From NCBI GenBank assembly GCA_024102725.1, contig JAGFJL010000161.1:1-38740 (forward strand): DNA of 38,740 bases, in the 5' to 3' direction. The stretch's first letter is position 1; the number at the start of each line of letters is the position of its first letter. A program made the translations under genes and the position numbers. The DNA is from Nitrococcus mobilis (GTDB lineage Bacteria > Pseudomonadota > Gammaproteobacteria > Nitrococcales > Nitrococcaceae). The notes beneath the pieces are model-generated. The model was not told the DNA's origin. It did not search any database and saw nothing but the letters and a program-made list of their open reading frames with translations. Positions 9,000 to 19,010 of this stretch are shown here, piece by piece.

Positions 9000-9388
9000 G
9001 GGTCCACCTCCGCGCGCAGGCTGCCGATATCCAGTGAGCCGTCGGCGGGGACGGCGGCGCTCTTGGGCGCGCCGGTCTGTTCGGTCGACGCGGCCTCAAT
9101 GTCCACGATCGAGCCCTCGCTGAAGAGGTAGGCACGCAGATGCTCGTCCAGCCGGGGGTCGTGCCGTCGCAGCCATTCCAGCACCATGGCGGCGTGCTCT
9201 TTCTCCTCGTCGCGGTTATGCGCCAGGATGGCTCGCAACGCCTCGTCGGTGGTGGCATCGACGCGTTGGTCGTACCAATCGGCGGCTTCGAGTTCCTCCA
9301 TGAGCGAGACGAAGGCGCGATGCCGCTCGATGGTCTCCGCTCTGAGATCATCGCGGGATTCGTGCAAAGTGGCGCTGGCTCCGGCCAT
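8996..9388 (-). CDS. Encapsulated ferritin-like cargo protein (EncFtn)
   Basis: 130 residues. The ATG at 9388 has GGAG 8 bp upstream; an ATG at 9424 has no spaced site. Seen: MEELEAADWYDQRVDATTDE and ILAHNRDEEKEHAAMVLEWL, with Glu32, Trp38, Tyr39, Glu62 and His65 at the positions known for the ferroxidase centre of EncFtn. After about residue 100 comes a flexible linker and then GSLDIGSLR, the encapsulin targeting peptide. Known: EncFtn forms an annular decamer with ferroxidase activity but no storage cavity of its own, and passes Fe(III) to the encapsulin lumen. The gene is co-translated with the shell gene. Confidence 0.95.
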   Translation of the reverse strand: MAGASATLHESRDDLRAETIERHRAFVSLMEELEAADWYDQRVDATTDEALRAILAHNRDEEKEHAAMVLEWLRRHDPRLDEHLRAYLFSEGSIVDIEAASTEQTGAPKSAAVPADGSLDIGSLRAEVDP

Positions 9389-9742
9389 GTTGTGCTCTCC
9401 TTGATTGCCTGACTCGGTCATCACCTGAGTTGGTGGCGCTGAACGGATTCATCAACTCAAGTCGACTGTTGCTTTAACTTTGGGGCGGGGTTACTTAATG
9501 ATCTGGAAGGCTGGTAAGTAAGGAGATGAATCTTGACGTCCCTTGGAGAAGCCCGATAATGGCGTTTTTCCAAGGAGCTTATCCGCTCGAAATCTTCATG
9601 AGTGGCCTGCGTTTGCAATCGATAACAACACACCCTGGCGCCATTCGGCGGCTTGTGGGGCAGAAGAAGGCAAATCGGCTTGAGCGAGCTTGGCAAGCCA
9701 TACAGTCGTTCCCCTGCATCCAGCGGCGTAGCTGACAATGCC
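9389..9742. promoter_or_regulatory. Divergent promoter region, encapsulin operon and RND operon
   Basis: This 354-bp gap separates the minus-strand ferritin gene from the plus-strand adaptor gene. It contains a 7-bp inverted repeat, TGAGTTG (9426-9432) and CAACTCA (9453-9459), about 40-70 bp upstream of the ferritin start, where an operator could sit. No Fur, IscR or OxyR consensus was recognised, and I could not place -35/-10 boxes with confidence. Nothing else in the gap reads as a gene. Confidence 0.4.
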
Positions 9743-10876
9743 ATGCCGTTGCCGCGAACGGGCTGGCATGTCCCCCTATTAGTCAGCTTGGTCAGCGCAC
9801 TTCTGCTCGGGGCGTGCGGGGAAGGGCAACAGGCGCAGCAGGGCGCGCCGCCACCGCCACCCGCGGTCACTGTCGCCGAAGTAATGCAGCGCGAGATCAC
9901 CCCCTCGGTAACCTTCAATGGCCGGGTCGAGGCCGTCGATCGGGTCGAGCTTCGCGCCCGGGTCGAGGGGTTCGTCGAGCAACGACGCTTCGAAGAAGGC
10001 GCAGAGATCAACGCCGGCGATTTGCTAATCGTGCTCGAGAAAGCCCCCTACGAGGCGCAGATTGGCCAGATTCGGGGAGAGATCACGGCGGCTGAAGGCA
10101 CGCTGCGCCTCGCCCAGATCGAGGTCGAGCGCATGCGCAAACTCGTCGCGCGCCGCGCCATCGCCCAGGCGGAATTGGACAGGGCCAATGCCCAATACAC
10201 ACAGGCGCGTGGTGAACTGCAGCGACTGCGGGCTGCTCTCGACAGAGCCAAGCTCGACCTGAGCTACACGGCCATCAAAGCCCCTATCAAGGGACGCATC
10301 GGGCGCTTCGCGTTTTCCGTCGGCGATTTCGTGACCCCGTCCAGCGAGCCGTTGGCGGTGATCGTCAGCCAGGATCCGATGTATGTGAGCTTTCCGGTGA
10401 GCGCGCGGAAGTTGCTCGAGATACGCCGGACTGCCAAAAGTAGAGAGCAGGTCCGGGTAAAGATTCGCCTGCCGGATGGCTCGATCTACGGTGAAACCGG
10501 GGCGATCAACTTCGTCGATGTTCAGACCGATCCAACGACCGACACGGTAACCGCCCGGGCAACCGTTCCCAATCCCAAACGGTTTCTCGTCCCCGACCAA
10601 CTCGTCGGCGTGATCGTCGAGCAGGCACAGCCCCAGCCGGCGCTTCTGATACCACAGGCGGCCATCGCCGTCGACCAGGCGGGGCCGTATGTGATGGTCG
10701 TTGGCAAGGGCGGCAAGGTCGAGCAGCGGCGTATCGATGTGGGTAGCCCCCAGGCCAGCGAAATCATCGTTACCGAGGGACTCAAGGAGGGGGAACAGAT
10801 CATAGTCGAGGGCCTGCAGAAGGTTCGACCGGGACAGGCAGTCTCCGTTTCCGCCGCCGTAAAGGATGGTGATTGA
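9743..10876 (+). CDS. RND efflux periplasmic adaptor lipoprotein (AcrA/MexA-type)
   Basis: 377 residues from the ATG at 9743. The earlier TTG at 9653 would put 30 residues before the signal sequence. A lipobox LGAC places the lipidated Cys at residue 25, preceded by LLVSLVSALLLGA. Seen after it: the lipoyl half-motif NGRVEAVDRVELRARVEGFV, an alpha-hairpin rich in A/E/R/Q near residues 105-165 that would contact an outer membrane channel, and the second half-motif with LSYTAIKAPIKGRIGRF. The beta-barrel and membrane-proximal domains follow. The adaptor bridges the pump and the outer membrane. The pump gene begins 3 bp after its stop. Confidence 0.93.
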   Translation: MPLPRTGWHVPLLVSLVSALLLGACGEGQQAQQGAPPPPPAVTVAEVMQREITPSVTFNGRVEAVDRVELRARVEGFVEQRRFEEGAEINAGDLLIVLEKAPYEAQIGQIRGEITAAEGTLRLAQIEVERMRKLVARRAIAQAELDRANAQYTQARGELQRLRAALDRAKLDLSYTAIKAPIKGRIGRFAFSVGDFVTPSSEPLAVIVSQDPMYVSFPVSARKLLEIRRTAKSREQVRVKIRLPDGSIYGETGAINFVDVQTDPTTDTVTARATVPNPKRFLVPDQLVGVIVEQAQPQPALLIPQAAIAVDQAGPYVMVVGKGGKVEQRRIDVGSPQASEIIVTEGLKEGEQIIVEGLQKVRPGQAVSVSAAVKDGD

Positions 10877-10879
10877 ACC

Positions 10880-13800
10880 GTGCTCTCCGGCCTCTTCATC
10901 GAGCGGCCGCGACTCGCGTTCGTCGTTTCGATCGTCCTTACGCTCGCCGGCATCCTTGCCATCTTCGCAATTCCGGTCGCGCAGTTCCCGGATATCGTCC
11001 CGCCCCAAGTCCAGGTAACGGCCAGCTACCCGGGCGCCAACGCGGAGGTGGTGGAAACCACGGTGGCGCAGCCGATCGAGCAGCAGGTCGTCGGCGTCTC
11101 CGACATGCTTTACATGCAGTCGACCTCGTCGGCCGACGGCGGCTATGCCCTGACCGTTACCTTCGAGCTGGGCACCGACCCTGATATCAACACCGTCAAT
11201 GTCCAGAACCGGGTGGCGCTCTCCGAGCCGCTGCTCCCAGAGGAGGTGAGCCGACAAGGGCTTACGGTAAGGAAGCGTTCCTCAGGGCTGCTCCAGGTCA
11301 TCCAGCTCTATTCGTCTGATGCGACCTTCGATGGTTTGTACCTAAGCAACTACGCGACGATCAATCTCATCGACACGCTCAAGCGCATCCCCGGCGTGGG
11401 TGATGCCATGCTGTTCGGTCCGCTCGACTACTCGATGCGCATTTGGCTCGATCCGGACAAGCTTACAAACTTTCAGCTCACCCCCACCGAGGTCGCCGCG
11501 GCCATCCGGGCCCAAAATATCCAGGCCGCGGTCGGGCGAATCGGCGCCGCGCCGGTAAACCCATACCAGCAATTCCAGCTCACGATCACCACCCAAGGGC
11601 GGCTGACCAACGAGCAGGAGTTCGAGAACATCATCGTCCGCGCCAATCCCGACGGTTCGGTTGTGCGGGTCCGTGACGTGGCGCGGGTCGAGCTTGGCGC
11701 CCGAACCGCCGACAAGTTCAGCCGTTTCGATGGCCAGCCGGGCGCGGCGATCGCCATCTACCAAGCCCCCGGTGCCAACGCCGTTGCGGTTGCAGGGCAA
11801 GTCAACGCCCGTATGAAAGAGCTCGCGCAGCGCTTCCCGGACGATCTCGAATATCTGACGGTATACGATACGACGGTGTTCGTAACCTCGACCATCGAGG
11901 CGATCATTCACACACTTCTCGAGGCGTTCGCGCTCGTCGCACTCGTGGTCTTCGTCTTCCTCGGCAAGCTGCGCACGACGATCATCCCACTGGTGGCCGT
12001 GCCGGTCTCGATTATCGGAACCTTTGCGGTACTGCTGCTCATCGGCTACAGCGCGAACACGGTCTCGCTCCTCGCCCTCGTGCTCGCGATCGGTATCGTT
12101 GTCGACGATGCGATCATCGTTATCGAGAACGTCGAGCGAATATTGGAGGAGGAGCCGCAGCTGTCGGTGAAGGAGGCGACGCACAAGGCGATGGGCGAGA
12201 TCACCGCGCCTATCATCGCCATTACGCTGGTGTTGCTTTCGGTGTTCGTGCCGGTGGCTTTTATCCCGGGCCTTTCGGGCGAGCTGTTCCGCCAGTTCGC
12301 CGTCGCCGTATCGACCGCCATGGTGATCTCGGCGATCAACGCGCTGACGCTGTCGCCGGCCTTATGCGCCGTGCTGCTTCGGCCCGGCGGCCGGCGGCCA
12401 CGGGGGCCGGTGGGTTGGATGCTTGCCGGAATCGATGGGATGACGGCGGGTTACACATGGGTGGTGCGCAAACTCGTGCGGATCAGCCTCCTGTCCGTCG
12501 TGGTGATCGTCGGCGCGCTCGTGCTCACAGGCGGGGTTTTCAGCGTGACGCCGCCGGGCTTTCTGCCCGAGGAGGATCAGGGCGCGATGTTCGCGATCAT
12601 CCAACTCCCTGAAGGGGCCTCGCAAAACCGCACCTCGGAGGTCTCGCGTGAGATCGAAACGTTCATAAGGGCCGATCCTGCCGTCGAACACGTGATCGGC
12701 GTCATCGGGTTGGATTTCATCAGCGGCGCGGCCGCATCGAACAGCGCCTTCATCGTGGGCCGGCTCAAGCCCTACGCCGAGCGCGAGGACCCGGAACTGA
12801 GCGTCGCGGCGGTGATCGAGCGGTTGCGCCCGCAGCTCGCGGCCGTTTCCGCAGGCACCGCCATTCCGCTTAACGTGCCGCCGATCGTCGGCCTCGGTTC
12901 GACCGGCGGGTTCGAGTATGCGTTGGAGGCCCTGCAGGGGCAGTCGGCAGCGGATATCGCCGCTACGGTCCGTGGCTTGACCATCGCCGCCAATCAGGAG
13001 CCGGCGCTCACCGGCGTCTTCTCCACCTTCGCCGCCAACACGCCGCAGCTCTACCTCGACATCGACCGCGAGAAGGCTCAAACGCTCGGCGTGGCGATCA
13101 ATGACATCTTCACCGCACTGCAGGTGACGCTGGGCGGTTACTATGTAAACGACTTTAACCTGTTTGGCCGCACTTGGCAGGTCAACATCCAGGCCGAGGC
13201 CGATTACCGCTCGCAAATCGACGACATCTACCGGATCCACGTGAAGAACAATCGGGACGAGATGGTGCCCATCCGAGCCCTCGCCGAAGCGCGTGTGGTG
13301 CTCGGACCGCGAGCGCTAACGCGCTACAATAACTTCCGCGGCGCCATCATCAACGGCGGCCCGGCACCCGGCTACAGTAGCGGTGCGGCGTTGGCGGCCA
13401 TGGGGCGGTTATCGGCAAAAACGCTACCCGCAGGTTATGCTTTCGAGTGGACCGGTACAGCACTCCAAGAAAAAGAAGCCGCCGGCAAGACCAGCCTCGT
13501 GCTCGGACTCGCGGTGGTGTTCGCTTACCTTTTCCTAGTTGCGCTCTATGAGAGCTGGAACGTGCCGATTGCGGTGCTGCTCTCGGTCAGCGTAGGCGTG
13601 CTCGGGGCCGTGGTGGCGGTTTGGCTCTCCGGGCTGGCGTTCGATGTGTATGCCCAGATCGGGCTTGTGGTGCTGATCGCGCTGGCCGCCAAGAACGCCA
13701 TTCTGATCGTCGAGTTCGCGCTCGAACAGCGCGGCGCCGGCAAGTCGTTGTTTGACTCCGCTATCGAGGGGGCGCGGCTGCGCTTTCGTCCCGTGATGAT

Positions 13801-14017
13801 GACCAGCTTTGCTTTCATCCTCGGGCTTTTGCCGCTGGTGATCGCAACGGGGCCGGGGGCGGCGAGCCGGCACGCCGTCGGCTCGCCGGTCTTCTTTGGC
13901 ATGCTCGCGGCGTCCGCGATCGGTGTATTCGTCATCCCGATGCTCTACGTCGTTTTCCAGTGGATGCGCGAGAAGACCGGTTGGAAGCCAGCGAAGACAT
14001 CGCCTTCCGGCGAATAA
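10880..14017 (+). CDS. RND multidrug efflux pump, HAE1 family (AcrB/MexB-type)
   Basis: 1045 residues, starting with GTG 3 bp after the adaptor stop. The N-terminus [20 protein letters not shown] is the first transmembrane helix of AcrB-type pumps, with [20 protein letters not shown] following. The proton-relay residues are present: Asp409-Asp410 in [16 protein letters not shown] (TM4) and Lys938 in [15 protein letters not shown] (TM10). The two large porter/docking loops are intact and the length equals the family standard. It exports hydrophobic drugs, bile salts or solvents using the proton gradient. No TolC/OprM-type gene follows and no regulator gene adjoins, so it probably shares a channel encoded elsewhere. 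Confidence 0.95.
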   Translation: MLSGLFIERPRLAFVVSIVLTLAGILAIFAIPVAQFPDIVPPQVQVTASYPGANAEVVETTVAQPIEQQVVGVSDMLYMQSTSSADGGYALTVTFELGTDPDINTVNVQNRVALSEPLLPEEVSRQGLTVRKRSSGLLQVIQLYSSDATFDGLYLSNYATINLIDTLKRIPGVGDAMLFGPLDYSMRIWLDPDKLTNFQLTPTEVAAAIRAQNIQAAVGRIGAAPVNPYQQFQLTITTQGRLTNEQEFENIIVRANPDGSVVRVRDVARVELGARTADKFSRFDGQPGAAIAIYQAPGANAVAVAGQVNARMKELAQRFPDDLEYLTVYDTTVFVTSTIEAIIHTLLEAFALVALVVFVFLGKLRTTIIPLVAVPVSIIGTFAVLLLIGYSANTVSLLALVLAIGIVVDDAIIVIENVERILEEEPQLSVKEATHKAMGEITAPIIAITLVLLSVFVPVAFIPGLSGELFRQFAVAVSTAMVISAINALTLSPALCAVLLRPGGRRPRGPVGWMLAGIDGMTAGYTWVVRKLVRISLLSVVVIVGALVLTGGVFSVTPPGFLPEEDQGAMFAIIQLPEGASQNRTSEVSREIETFIRADPAVEHVIGVIGLDFISGAAASNSAFIVGRLKPYAEREDPELSVAAVIERLRPQLAAVSAGTAIPLNVPPIVGLGSTGGFEYALEALQGQSAADIAATVRGLTIAANQEPALTGVFSTFAANTPQLYLDIDREKAQTLGVAINDIFTALQVTLGGYYVNDFNLFGRTWQVNIQAEADYRSQIDDIYRIHVKNNRDEMVPIRALAEARVVLGPRALTRYNNFRGAIINGGPAPGYSSGAALAAMGRLSAKTLPAGYAFEWTGTALQEKEAAGKTSLVLGLAVVFAYLFLVALYESWNVPIAVLLSVSVGVLGAVVAVWLSGLAFDVYAQIGLVVLIALAAKNAILIVEFALEQRGAGKSLFDSAIEGARLRFRPVMMTSFAFILGLLPLVIATGPGAASRHAVGSPVFFGMLAASAIGVFVIPMLYVVFQWMREKTGWKPAKTSPSGE

Positions 14018-14419
14018 TGGTACCAGCGACAACTCGGCCTTGTTTGTGCTGGATAGCAAACCGCCGCCCGGGCTTCTGGCTGGGGATTGCGTTCTTGAGC
14101 GGTCGCGTGTTGCGGCTCACAGCATCCTCTCACGGAGTGTCAAAAGCTACAGCGCCACTTGTCGGTTGGGCGGCACGTTAGTCTTTTCGCGCTGCTACAA
14201 TTGCCCACTTTCCTTTATTCCGGCCGCCATCCGGCTGATCATCGAATAAGCCTAGATGTTCAACTTAGGCAAGCTGATTTATTCGTCACGCATACTGTTT
14301 AGCCTCATTTCGGGTTGCCTTTCGAGCGGGGATCAGCCGGATCCGCTCACCCTCACGAAGAGTGTACCCTATAGCAAACGGGACAAGCCGCTATGCTGTC
14401 CTGCGGGGTGCTTGTGCCG
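14018..14419. other. Intergenic region between convergent RND pump and dioxygenase genes
   Basis: About 400 bp lie between the two convergent stops. No reading frame of either strand shows family features, and I see no strong T-tailed terminator. Confidence 0.4.
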
Positions 14420-15205
14420 TCAACCGAGCTGAACGGCAAGCATCGAAATGGAGCCGCCGTCGAAGCCCTCGACCGGGAAGCTGACCGGCTCGTGCTCGTG
14501 GCATTGGGCGAGCACGTAAAGCAGCGGTAGGTAGTGCTCCGGTGTCGGCGCGGCGAGCAGCGCATCCCGTCCCAGCGTCTCATAAGCCACCAGTGGCGCG
14601 AAATCCCCGGCGAGGAGCAGCTCGCGCGCCCGCGTTTCGAAGCGAACGGCCCAGTCGTACGGTTCGACCTCGCGGCGGCCCCAAGAATAGGTGTGAAGAT
14701 TATGGACGAGATTGCCGCTGCCGATGATGAGTATTCCTTCATCGCGCAGCGGGGCGAGCGCTCGGGCGGTCCGATAATGCCAGCTCGCGTCCTTGGTTTC
14801 ATCGATGCTCAGCTGGATCACGGGAACGTTCGCGTCGGGATACATGTGCACGAGAATCGACCACGTCCCATGATCCAATCCCCAGCCGTGCTCGAGCGTC
14901 ACCGGCACAGGGGCCAAGAGCTTCGCGACACGCGCGGCCAACTCGGGTGCGCCCGGCGTGGGATATTGGACGTCGTAGAGCTCCTGCGGAAATCCGCCGA
15001 AGTCGTGGATGGTGCGCGGCTGCGTGTTGGCCGTGACCGCGGTTGCGGGCACGTACCAATGCGCGGATATGGATAACACCGCCCTGGGTTGCGGGAGCGC
15101 GGCGCCGAGCGCCGCCCAGCGGCGGGTATAGGCGTTGTCACGGAGCGCATTCATTGGATTGCCGTGGCCGAGAAAGATCGCGGGCATCCGAGTATCGTGT
15201 GGCAT
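14420..15205 (-). CDS. DODA-type extradiol ring-cleavage dioxygenase (YgiD/LigB-like)
   Basis: 261 residues, starting 8 bp after AGGAGG. Seen: MPAIFLGHGNPMNAL with the first metal-ligand histidine, SISAHWYVPATAVTAN with a second histidine, TIHDFGGFPQELYDVQYPTP, HGWGLDHGTWSILVHMYPDA, and GSGNLVHNLHTYSW. These are the signatures of the bacterial and plant 4,5-DOPA extradiol dioxygenase family (class III, LigB fold). Known members open catechol rings using Zn or Fe, and E. coli YgiD acts on DOPA in vitro. The natural substrate is unknown. It is the last of three minus-strand genes after the antiporter and GH15 genes, 77 bp downstream of the latter. Confidence 0.9.
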   Translation of the reverse strand: MPHDTRMPAIFLGHGNPMNALRDNAYTRRWAALGAALPQPRAVLSISAHWYVPATAVTANTQPRTIHDFGGFPQELYDVQYPTPGAPELAARVAKLLAPVPVTLEHGWGLDHGTWSILVHMYPDANVPVIQLSIDETKDASWHYRTARALAPLRDEGILIIGSGNLVHNLHTYSWGRREVEPYDWAVRFETRARELLLAGDFAPLVAYETLGRDALLAAPTPEHYLPLLYVLAQCHEHEPVSFPVEGFDGGSISMLAVQLG

Positions 15206-15282
15206 AAGGTCAACCTCCTAGGCTGAAGCAGAATTCGGCGCGCATACGCCGGCAAGCGCGACCCGAGGGTGCAGGTCGTGTA

Positions 15283-17097
15283 TTAACCGGGTCCGCCGGC
15301 GCGCTGCTTGGCCGGACCCCGAGCGCAGGCGAGGTTGTTGGCGGTGTTGACGAGCGCGATGTGGGAGAAGGCCTGCGGGAAGTTGCCGAGCTGGCGGCCG
15401 ATGCGTGGGTCGTACTCTTCGGCTAGCAGGCCGAGATCGTTGCGTAGATCGAGCAGCCGTTCGAATAAGGCCATGGCATCATCGTGGCGGCCCAACATGA
15501 TGTAAGCATCGGCCAGCCAGAAGCTGCAGGCAAGGAAAACGCCCTCGTCACCCGGTAGCCCGTCGGGGGTATTCTCAGCGCGGTAACGGAGCACCAAGCC
15601 GTCGACTACGAGTTCTCGCTCGATGGCCTCGACGGTAGCGCGAAAGCGCCTGTCTTGAGCTGGCAAGAAGCCGACCTCGGCCATCAGCAGCAACGACGCA
15701 TCCAGGGCCTCGCCACCGTAATATTGGACGAAGGCGCGCTTATCGGCGTTCCAACCGTTGCGGCAGATATCGGCATGGATTTGCGCGCGTACTGCGCGCC
15801 AGCGCTCGACCGGGCCGGACAAACCGAAATCCTCCACCGCCTTGACCGCGCGATCGAAGGCGGTCCAGCACATCAGCCGGGAGTGGGTGAAGTGGCGTTG
15901 GCCACCGCGCACTTCCCAAATTCCCTCGTCGGGTTGGTTCCAGTCCTGCTCCAGCTGGCGCAGTATCGTTTTTTGCAGTTGCCAGCTGTGTTCGCTGTGA
16001 TCGAGCTGGAGTTTGCGCCCGGCGTGCAGGGCGTCCATCAACTCGCCGGGCACATCGAGCTGGCGCTGCCCGAAGGCGGCATTACCGATGCGCACGGGCC
16101 GGCTCTGCTCGTAGCCCGGCAGCCAGGGCAGCTCGATTTCGGTCAACCGGCGCTCGCCGCTCAGACCGTACATGATCTGCAACTGCTTGGGGTCACCGGC
16201 GGCCGCACGCAGCAGCCACTCCCGCCATGCGTAGGCCTCTTGTCGATAACCCGCGTTGACCAGGGCATAGAGTGTCAAGGTCGCATCCCGAATCCAGCAA
16301 AAGCGGTAGTCCCAGTTGCGTATGCCCCCCAAATGCTCGGGCAATGATGTGGTGGACGCGGCGACGATGCCGCCGGTGGGGCTGAAAGTAAGGGTTTTGA
16401 GCGTGATCAGCGAGCGGGTGACCGCCGCATGCCAGGGATGGCTCTCGGCACGGTCGAATCGGCACCGTCCGGTCCAAGCGTGCCAGCGCGCGGTGGTCTC
16501 TTCGAGCCGGGTTGGGGCGTCCGCCGCGGAGCGTGCCGGCCAATGCGAGGGATGATATGCCAACGTGAACGGGATAATGGCCTCGGCGCCGACGCTGAAT
16601 TCCGCGACGGTGGTCAGGTTCTGGCCTTTGAGCTCGACCGGGGTGCGCAGTTGCAGGGCATCCGGTCCGGCGACGGCACTCAGACCGTAGTCCTGGCGGC
16701 GTACCCAAGGCACCACCCGACCATAGCCAAGCCGCAGGCAGAGCGTCATGCGCATGCGTACGTGGCCTGCATCCCCGCGTACCAGGCGGACCACATCGAC
16801 ATAATGCTCGTCATCGGTGAACGGCATGCAATCGATCAACGTGACTTTGCCCTCGGCGGTTGCAAAGCATGTTTCGAGAATCGCGGTTCGGGGCCGGTAG
16901 CGACGGGTGACGCATTTGATCTCGCCGGCCGGTGCAATGCGCCAATAGCCATGCTCGGCTCCGCCCAGCAGCGCCGCGAAGCAGGCATCGCTGTCAAAGC
17001 GCGGCAGGCACAGCCAATCGATGGCGCCGTCGCATGCCACCAGCGCGCCGCTCACGGTGTTGCCGATGAAGCCGTAGTCCTCGATCGCTTTGCTCAT
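15283..17097 (-). CDS. Glycoside hydrolase family 15 protein (glucoamylase/trehalase-like)
   Basis: 604 residues from the ATG at 17097, whose product starts MSKAIEDYGFIGNTVSGALV as in the family. A start at 17166 would overlap the antiporter stop. Seen: an N-terminal super-sandwich domain with CDGAIDWLCLPRFDSDACFA, then the (alpha/alpha)6 barrel with LGGIRNWDYRFCWIRDATLT, and DEGIWEVRGGQRHFTHSRLM, where the second acidic catalytic region sits. C-terminal EYDPRIGRQLGNFPQAFSHI carries the other catalytic-side signature. Known bacterial relatives include trehalases and glucoamylases acting on alpha-linked glucose. The exact substrate cannot be set by eye. It has no signal peptide and so is probably cytoplasmic. 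Confidence 0.92.
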   Translation of the reverse strand: MSKAIEDYGFIGNTVSGALVACDGAIDWLCLPRFDSDACFAALLGGAEHGYWRIAPAGEIKCVTRRYRPRTAILETCFATAEGKVTLIDCMPFTDDEHYVDVVRLVRGDAGHVRMRMTLCLRLGYGRVVPWVRRQDYGLSAVAGPDALQLRTPVELKGQNLTTVAEFSVGAEAIIPFTLAYHPSHWPARSAADAPTRLEETTARWHAWTGRCRFDRAESHPWHAAVTRSLITLKTLTFSPTGGIVAASTTSLPEHLGGIRNWDYRFCWIRDATLTLYALVNAGYRQEAYAWREWLLRAAAGDPKQLQIMYGLSGERRLTEIELPWLPGYEQSRPVRIGNAAFGQRQLDVPGELMDALHAGRKLQLDHSEHSWQLQKTILRQLEQDWNQPDEGIWEVRGGQRHFTHSRLMCWTAFDRAVKAVEDFGLSGPVERWRAVRAQIHADICRNGWNADKRAFVQYYGGEALDASLLLMAEVGFLPAQDRRFRATVEAIERELVVDGLVLRYRAENTPDGLPGDEGVFLACSFWLADAYIMLGRHDDAMALFERLLDLRNDLGLLAEEYDPRIGRQLGNFPQAFSHIALVNTANNLACARGPAKQRAGGPG

Positions 17098-17162
17098 GCT
17101 TGACTCACTCTCGCGTCGGTGGAATGCGAATCGGTGTGAGTGGGGCGGGTTGTCGCCTCCTG

Positions 17163-19010
17163 TCACGGCACCGCCTTGTCATCGTCGGCTGCATTGGCGT
17201 ATTCCACTTGCCGGTTGCGCTTACGGTTGAATACGGGCTCGCCCTGTCTCGATTCGGCATCGGCCTCGAACAGCGCCTTGAGCTCCCGCGCCGCCTCCTT
17301 GGAGGATTGGATCAAGGCCTCGCGGTCCTCCCGGATCGGGCGTTGGCGGGCCAGCGTGCGCTCGTCATGATCGCGAAAGAGGGTCATGGCGTGCGCGGCC
17401 TGGCTTGCGGACCAGCCCAGACCCTCCAGCACTTGGCCACCCAAATGGAGGCTGGATAGGAAGGTTTCCCGAATGATCGCCTTGGCTCCCAAGTCCATGA
17501 GCTGATGGGCGTGCTGGCGATTGCGGGCACGGGCATACAGCGGTACGTTCGGGAAGAGGTGGCGGAGCGTTCGCGCGATTTTCATGGAGGCTTCCGGATC
17601 GTCTACCGCGAGTACGAAAAGCCTCGCTTGGTCCACCTGGGCGGCACGCAGCAAATCCAGCCGTGAAGCATCACCATAGTAAATTTTGTTGCCGAAGCGG
17701 CGCACGAAATCCACTTGCGCCGGGCTGATTTCCAAAGCGGTGAACGAGATCCCCTGGGAGGCGAGCAACCGACCGATGACTTGACCGAAACGGCCGAATC
17801 CGGCAATCACCACGGTAGGCTCGGTCTCCTCGATTGCATCGAACGGGCGCGCCGGAGCGCTTTGGCGGCGATCGAGGCGATTCTGCAAGGCCGTGAGCAG
17901 GGGCGTGAGCGCCATCGACAAGGCAACCACCACCGTGATGAGCTCGACGGTGGTTGCCGGCAGAATACCGAGATCAAGCGCCTGGCCGAGCAGCACGAAG
18001 GCGAGCTCACCGCCCTGCGCCAGATACAATGCCAGGCGCCGGGCTTGCCGTCCGCTCACCCCTTGGCCACGCGTGATGGCATAGAGAATCAAGGCCTTGA
18101 CGGTGATCAAGCCCGCCGCCAAAGCGATTATCAGCAGCGGCTGCGTGACGATCAGGCCGACGTTGACCGACATCCCCACCGCTATGAAAAATAATCCCAA
18201 CAACAGACCTCGGAAGGGATCGATATCGGCCTGCAACTGGTGACGATATTCCGAGTCCGCCACCAGGGCGCCCGCGAGGAAGGCGCCAAGACCCATCGAC
18301 ATATCGATTGCGTGCATGATCGAGGCCGAGCCCATGACGAGCAGCAGTGCGGCGGCCGTAAAAATCTCATGGCTCTGTGCCGCGGCGACTAGCCTGAGTA
18401 CGGGGCGCAGTAGATAGCGACCGCCGATGATGAAGATTCCCAAGGCGAGGGCGATCCAGCCGGCATTCAAGAGCAGGGTCAACGGCTGCGCGGTGGCGGA
18501 ATGGGCGGCGAGCAGCGGCAAGGCTGCGATCATCGGCACGGCGGCCAGATCCTGAAACAGCAGAATGCCGAAGCCGCGCCGCCCGTGTTGGGTTTTGAGC
18601 TCGTGCCGGTCGGCCAATAGATGCAGTACGAATGCGGTCGAGGACAGCGCCAGGGCAAAACCCACGACCAGGGCCGCCTTGGGATCGAGACCGAAGGCCA
18701 GCGCCAGTGCGGCGAGCGCAGCGCCGCTGAGCAGAACTTGAGCGATGCCCGGACCGAACACCGCCCGGCGCATCGCCCGGAGTCTGGCCGGCTGGAGTTC
18801 GAGACCGATAACGAAGAGCAGGAATACGACCCCGATTTCACCGAAGTGCATGATGGCCTGGACGTTGCCGGCGCTATCAAGCCCCCAGGGCCCGATCACT
18901 ACCCCGGCCATCAGGTAGCCCAGCACGGCCCCCAGGCCAAGCCGGCGGAACAGCGGTACCGCGAGCACGGCCGCCCCGAGGAAGATGACGATTTGCTGCA
19001 GCAGCGGCAT
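17163..19010 (-). CDS. CPA2-family K+/H+ antiporter with TrkA-N domain (KefB/KefC-like)
   Basis: 615 residues. About twelve hydrophobic segments fill residues 1-380, starting MPLLQQIVIFLGAAVLAVPL, with GIVVFLLFVIGLELQP-type CPA2 sequence (seen as GEIGVVFLLFVIGLELQPAR) and GILLFQDLAAVPMIAALPLL carrying the ion-binding Asp. The cytoplasmic RCK/TrkA-N nucleotide-binding domain begins at PTVVIAGFGRFGQVIGRLLA (GxGxxG). KefC-type systems release K+ and protect against electrophiles. Related proteins without the glutathione loop act as general K+ or Na+/H+ antiporters. The final 60 residues are charged and poorly conserved. The GH15 gene follows on the same strand after about 65 bp. Confidence 0.92.
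   Translation of the reverse strand: MPLLQQIVIFLGAAVLAVPLFRRLGLGAVLGYLMAGVVIGPWGLDSAGNVQAIMHFGEIGVVFLLFVIGLELQPARLRAMRRAVFGPGIAQVLLSGAALAALALAFGLDPKAALVVGFALALSSTAFVLHLLADRHELKTQHGRRGFGILLFQDLAAVPMIAALPLLAAHSATAQPLTLLLNAGWIALALGIFIIGGRYLLRPVLRLVAAAQSHEIFTAAALLLVMGSASIMHAIDMSMGLGAFLAGALVADSEYRHQLQADIDPFRGLLLGLFFIAVGMSVNVGLIVTQPLLIIALAAGLITVKALILYAITRGQGVSGRQARRLALYLAQGGELAFVLLGQALDLGILPATTVELITVVVALSMALTPLLTALQNRLDRRQSAPARPFDAIEETEPTVVIAGFGRFGQVIGRLLASQGISFTALEISPAQVDFVRRFGNKIYYGDASRLDLLRAAQVDQARLFVLAVDDPEASMKIARTLRHLFPNVPLYARARNRQHAHQLMDLGAKAIIRETFLSSLHLGGQVLEGLGWSASQAAHAMTLFRDHDERTLARQRPIREDREALIQSSKEAARELKALFEADAESRQGEPVFNRKRNRQVEYANAADDDKAVP

Noticed and set aside
9526..9735. Small plus-strand frame (69 residues) before the RND adaptor gene
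   Set aside because: No ribosome binding site or family features; it lies in a divergent promoter region and ends just before the true start.
9457..10011. Minus-strand frame of 184 residues opposite the adaptor gene
   Set aside because: It is the complement of the adaptor coding frame in a GC-rich genome, with biased Ser/Arg/Thr content and no motif.
12362..13240. 292-residue minus-strand frame within the RND pump
   Set aside because: It is antisense to an intact, full-length pump gene and has no recognisable domain.
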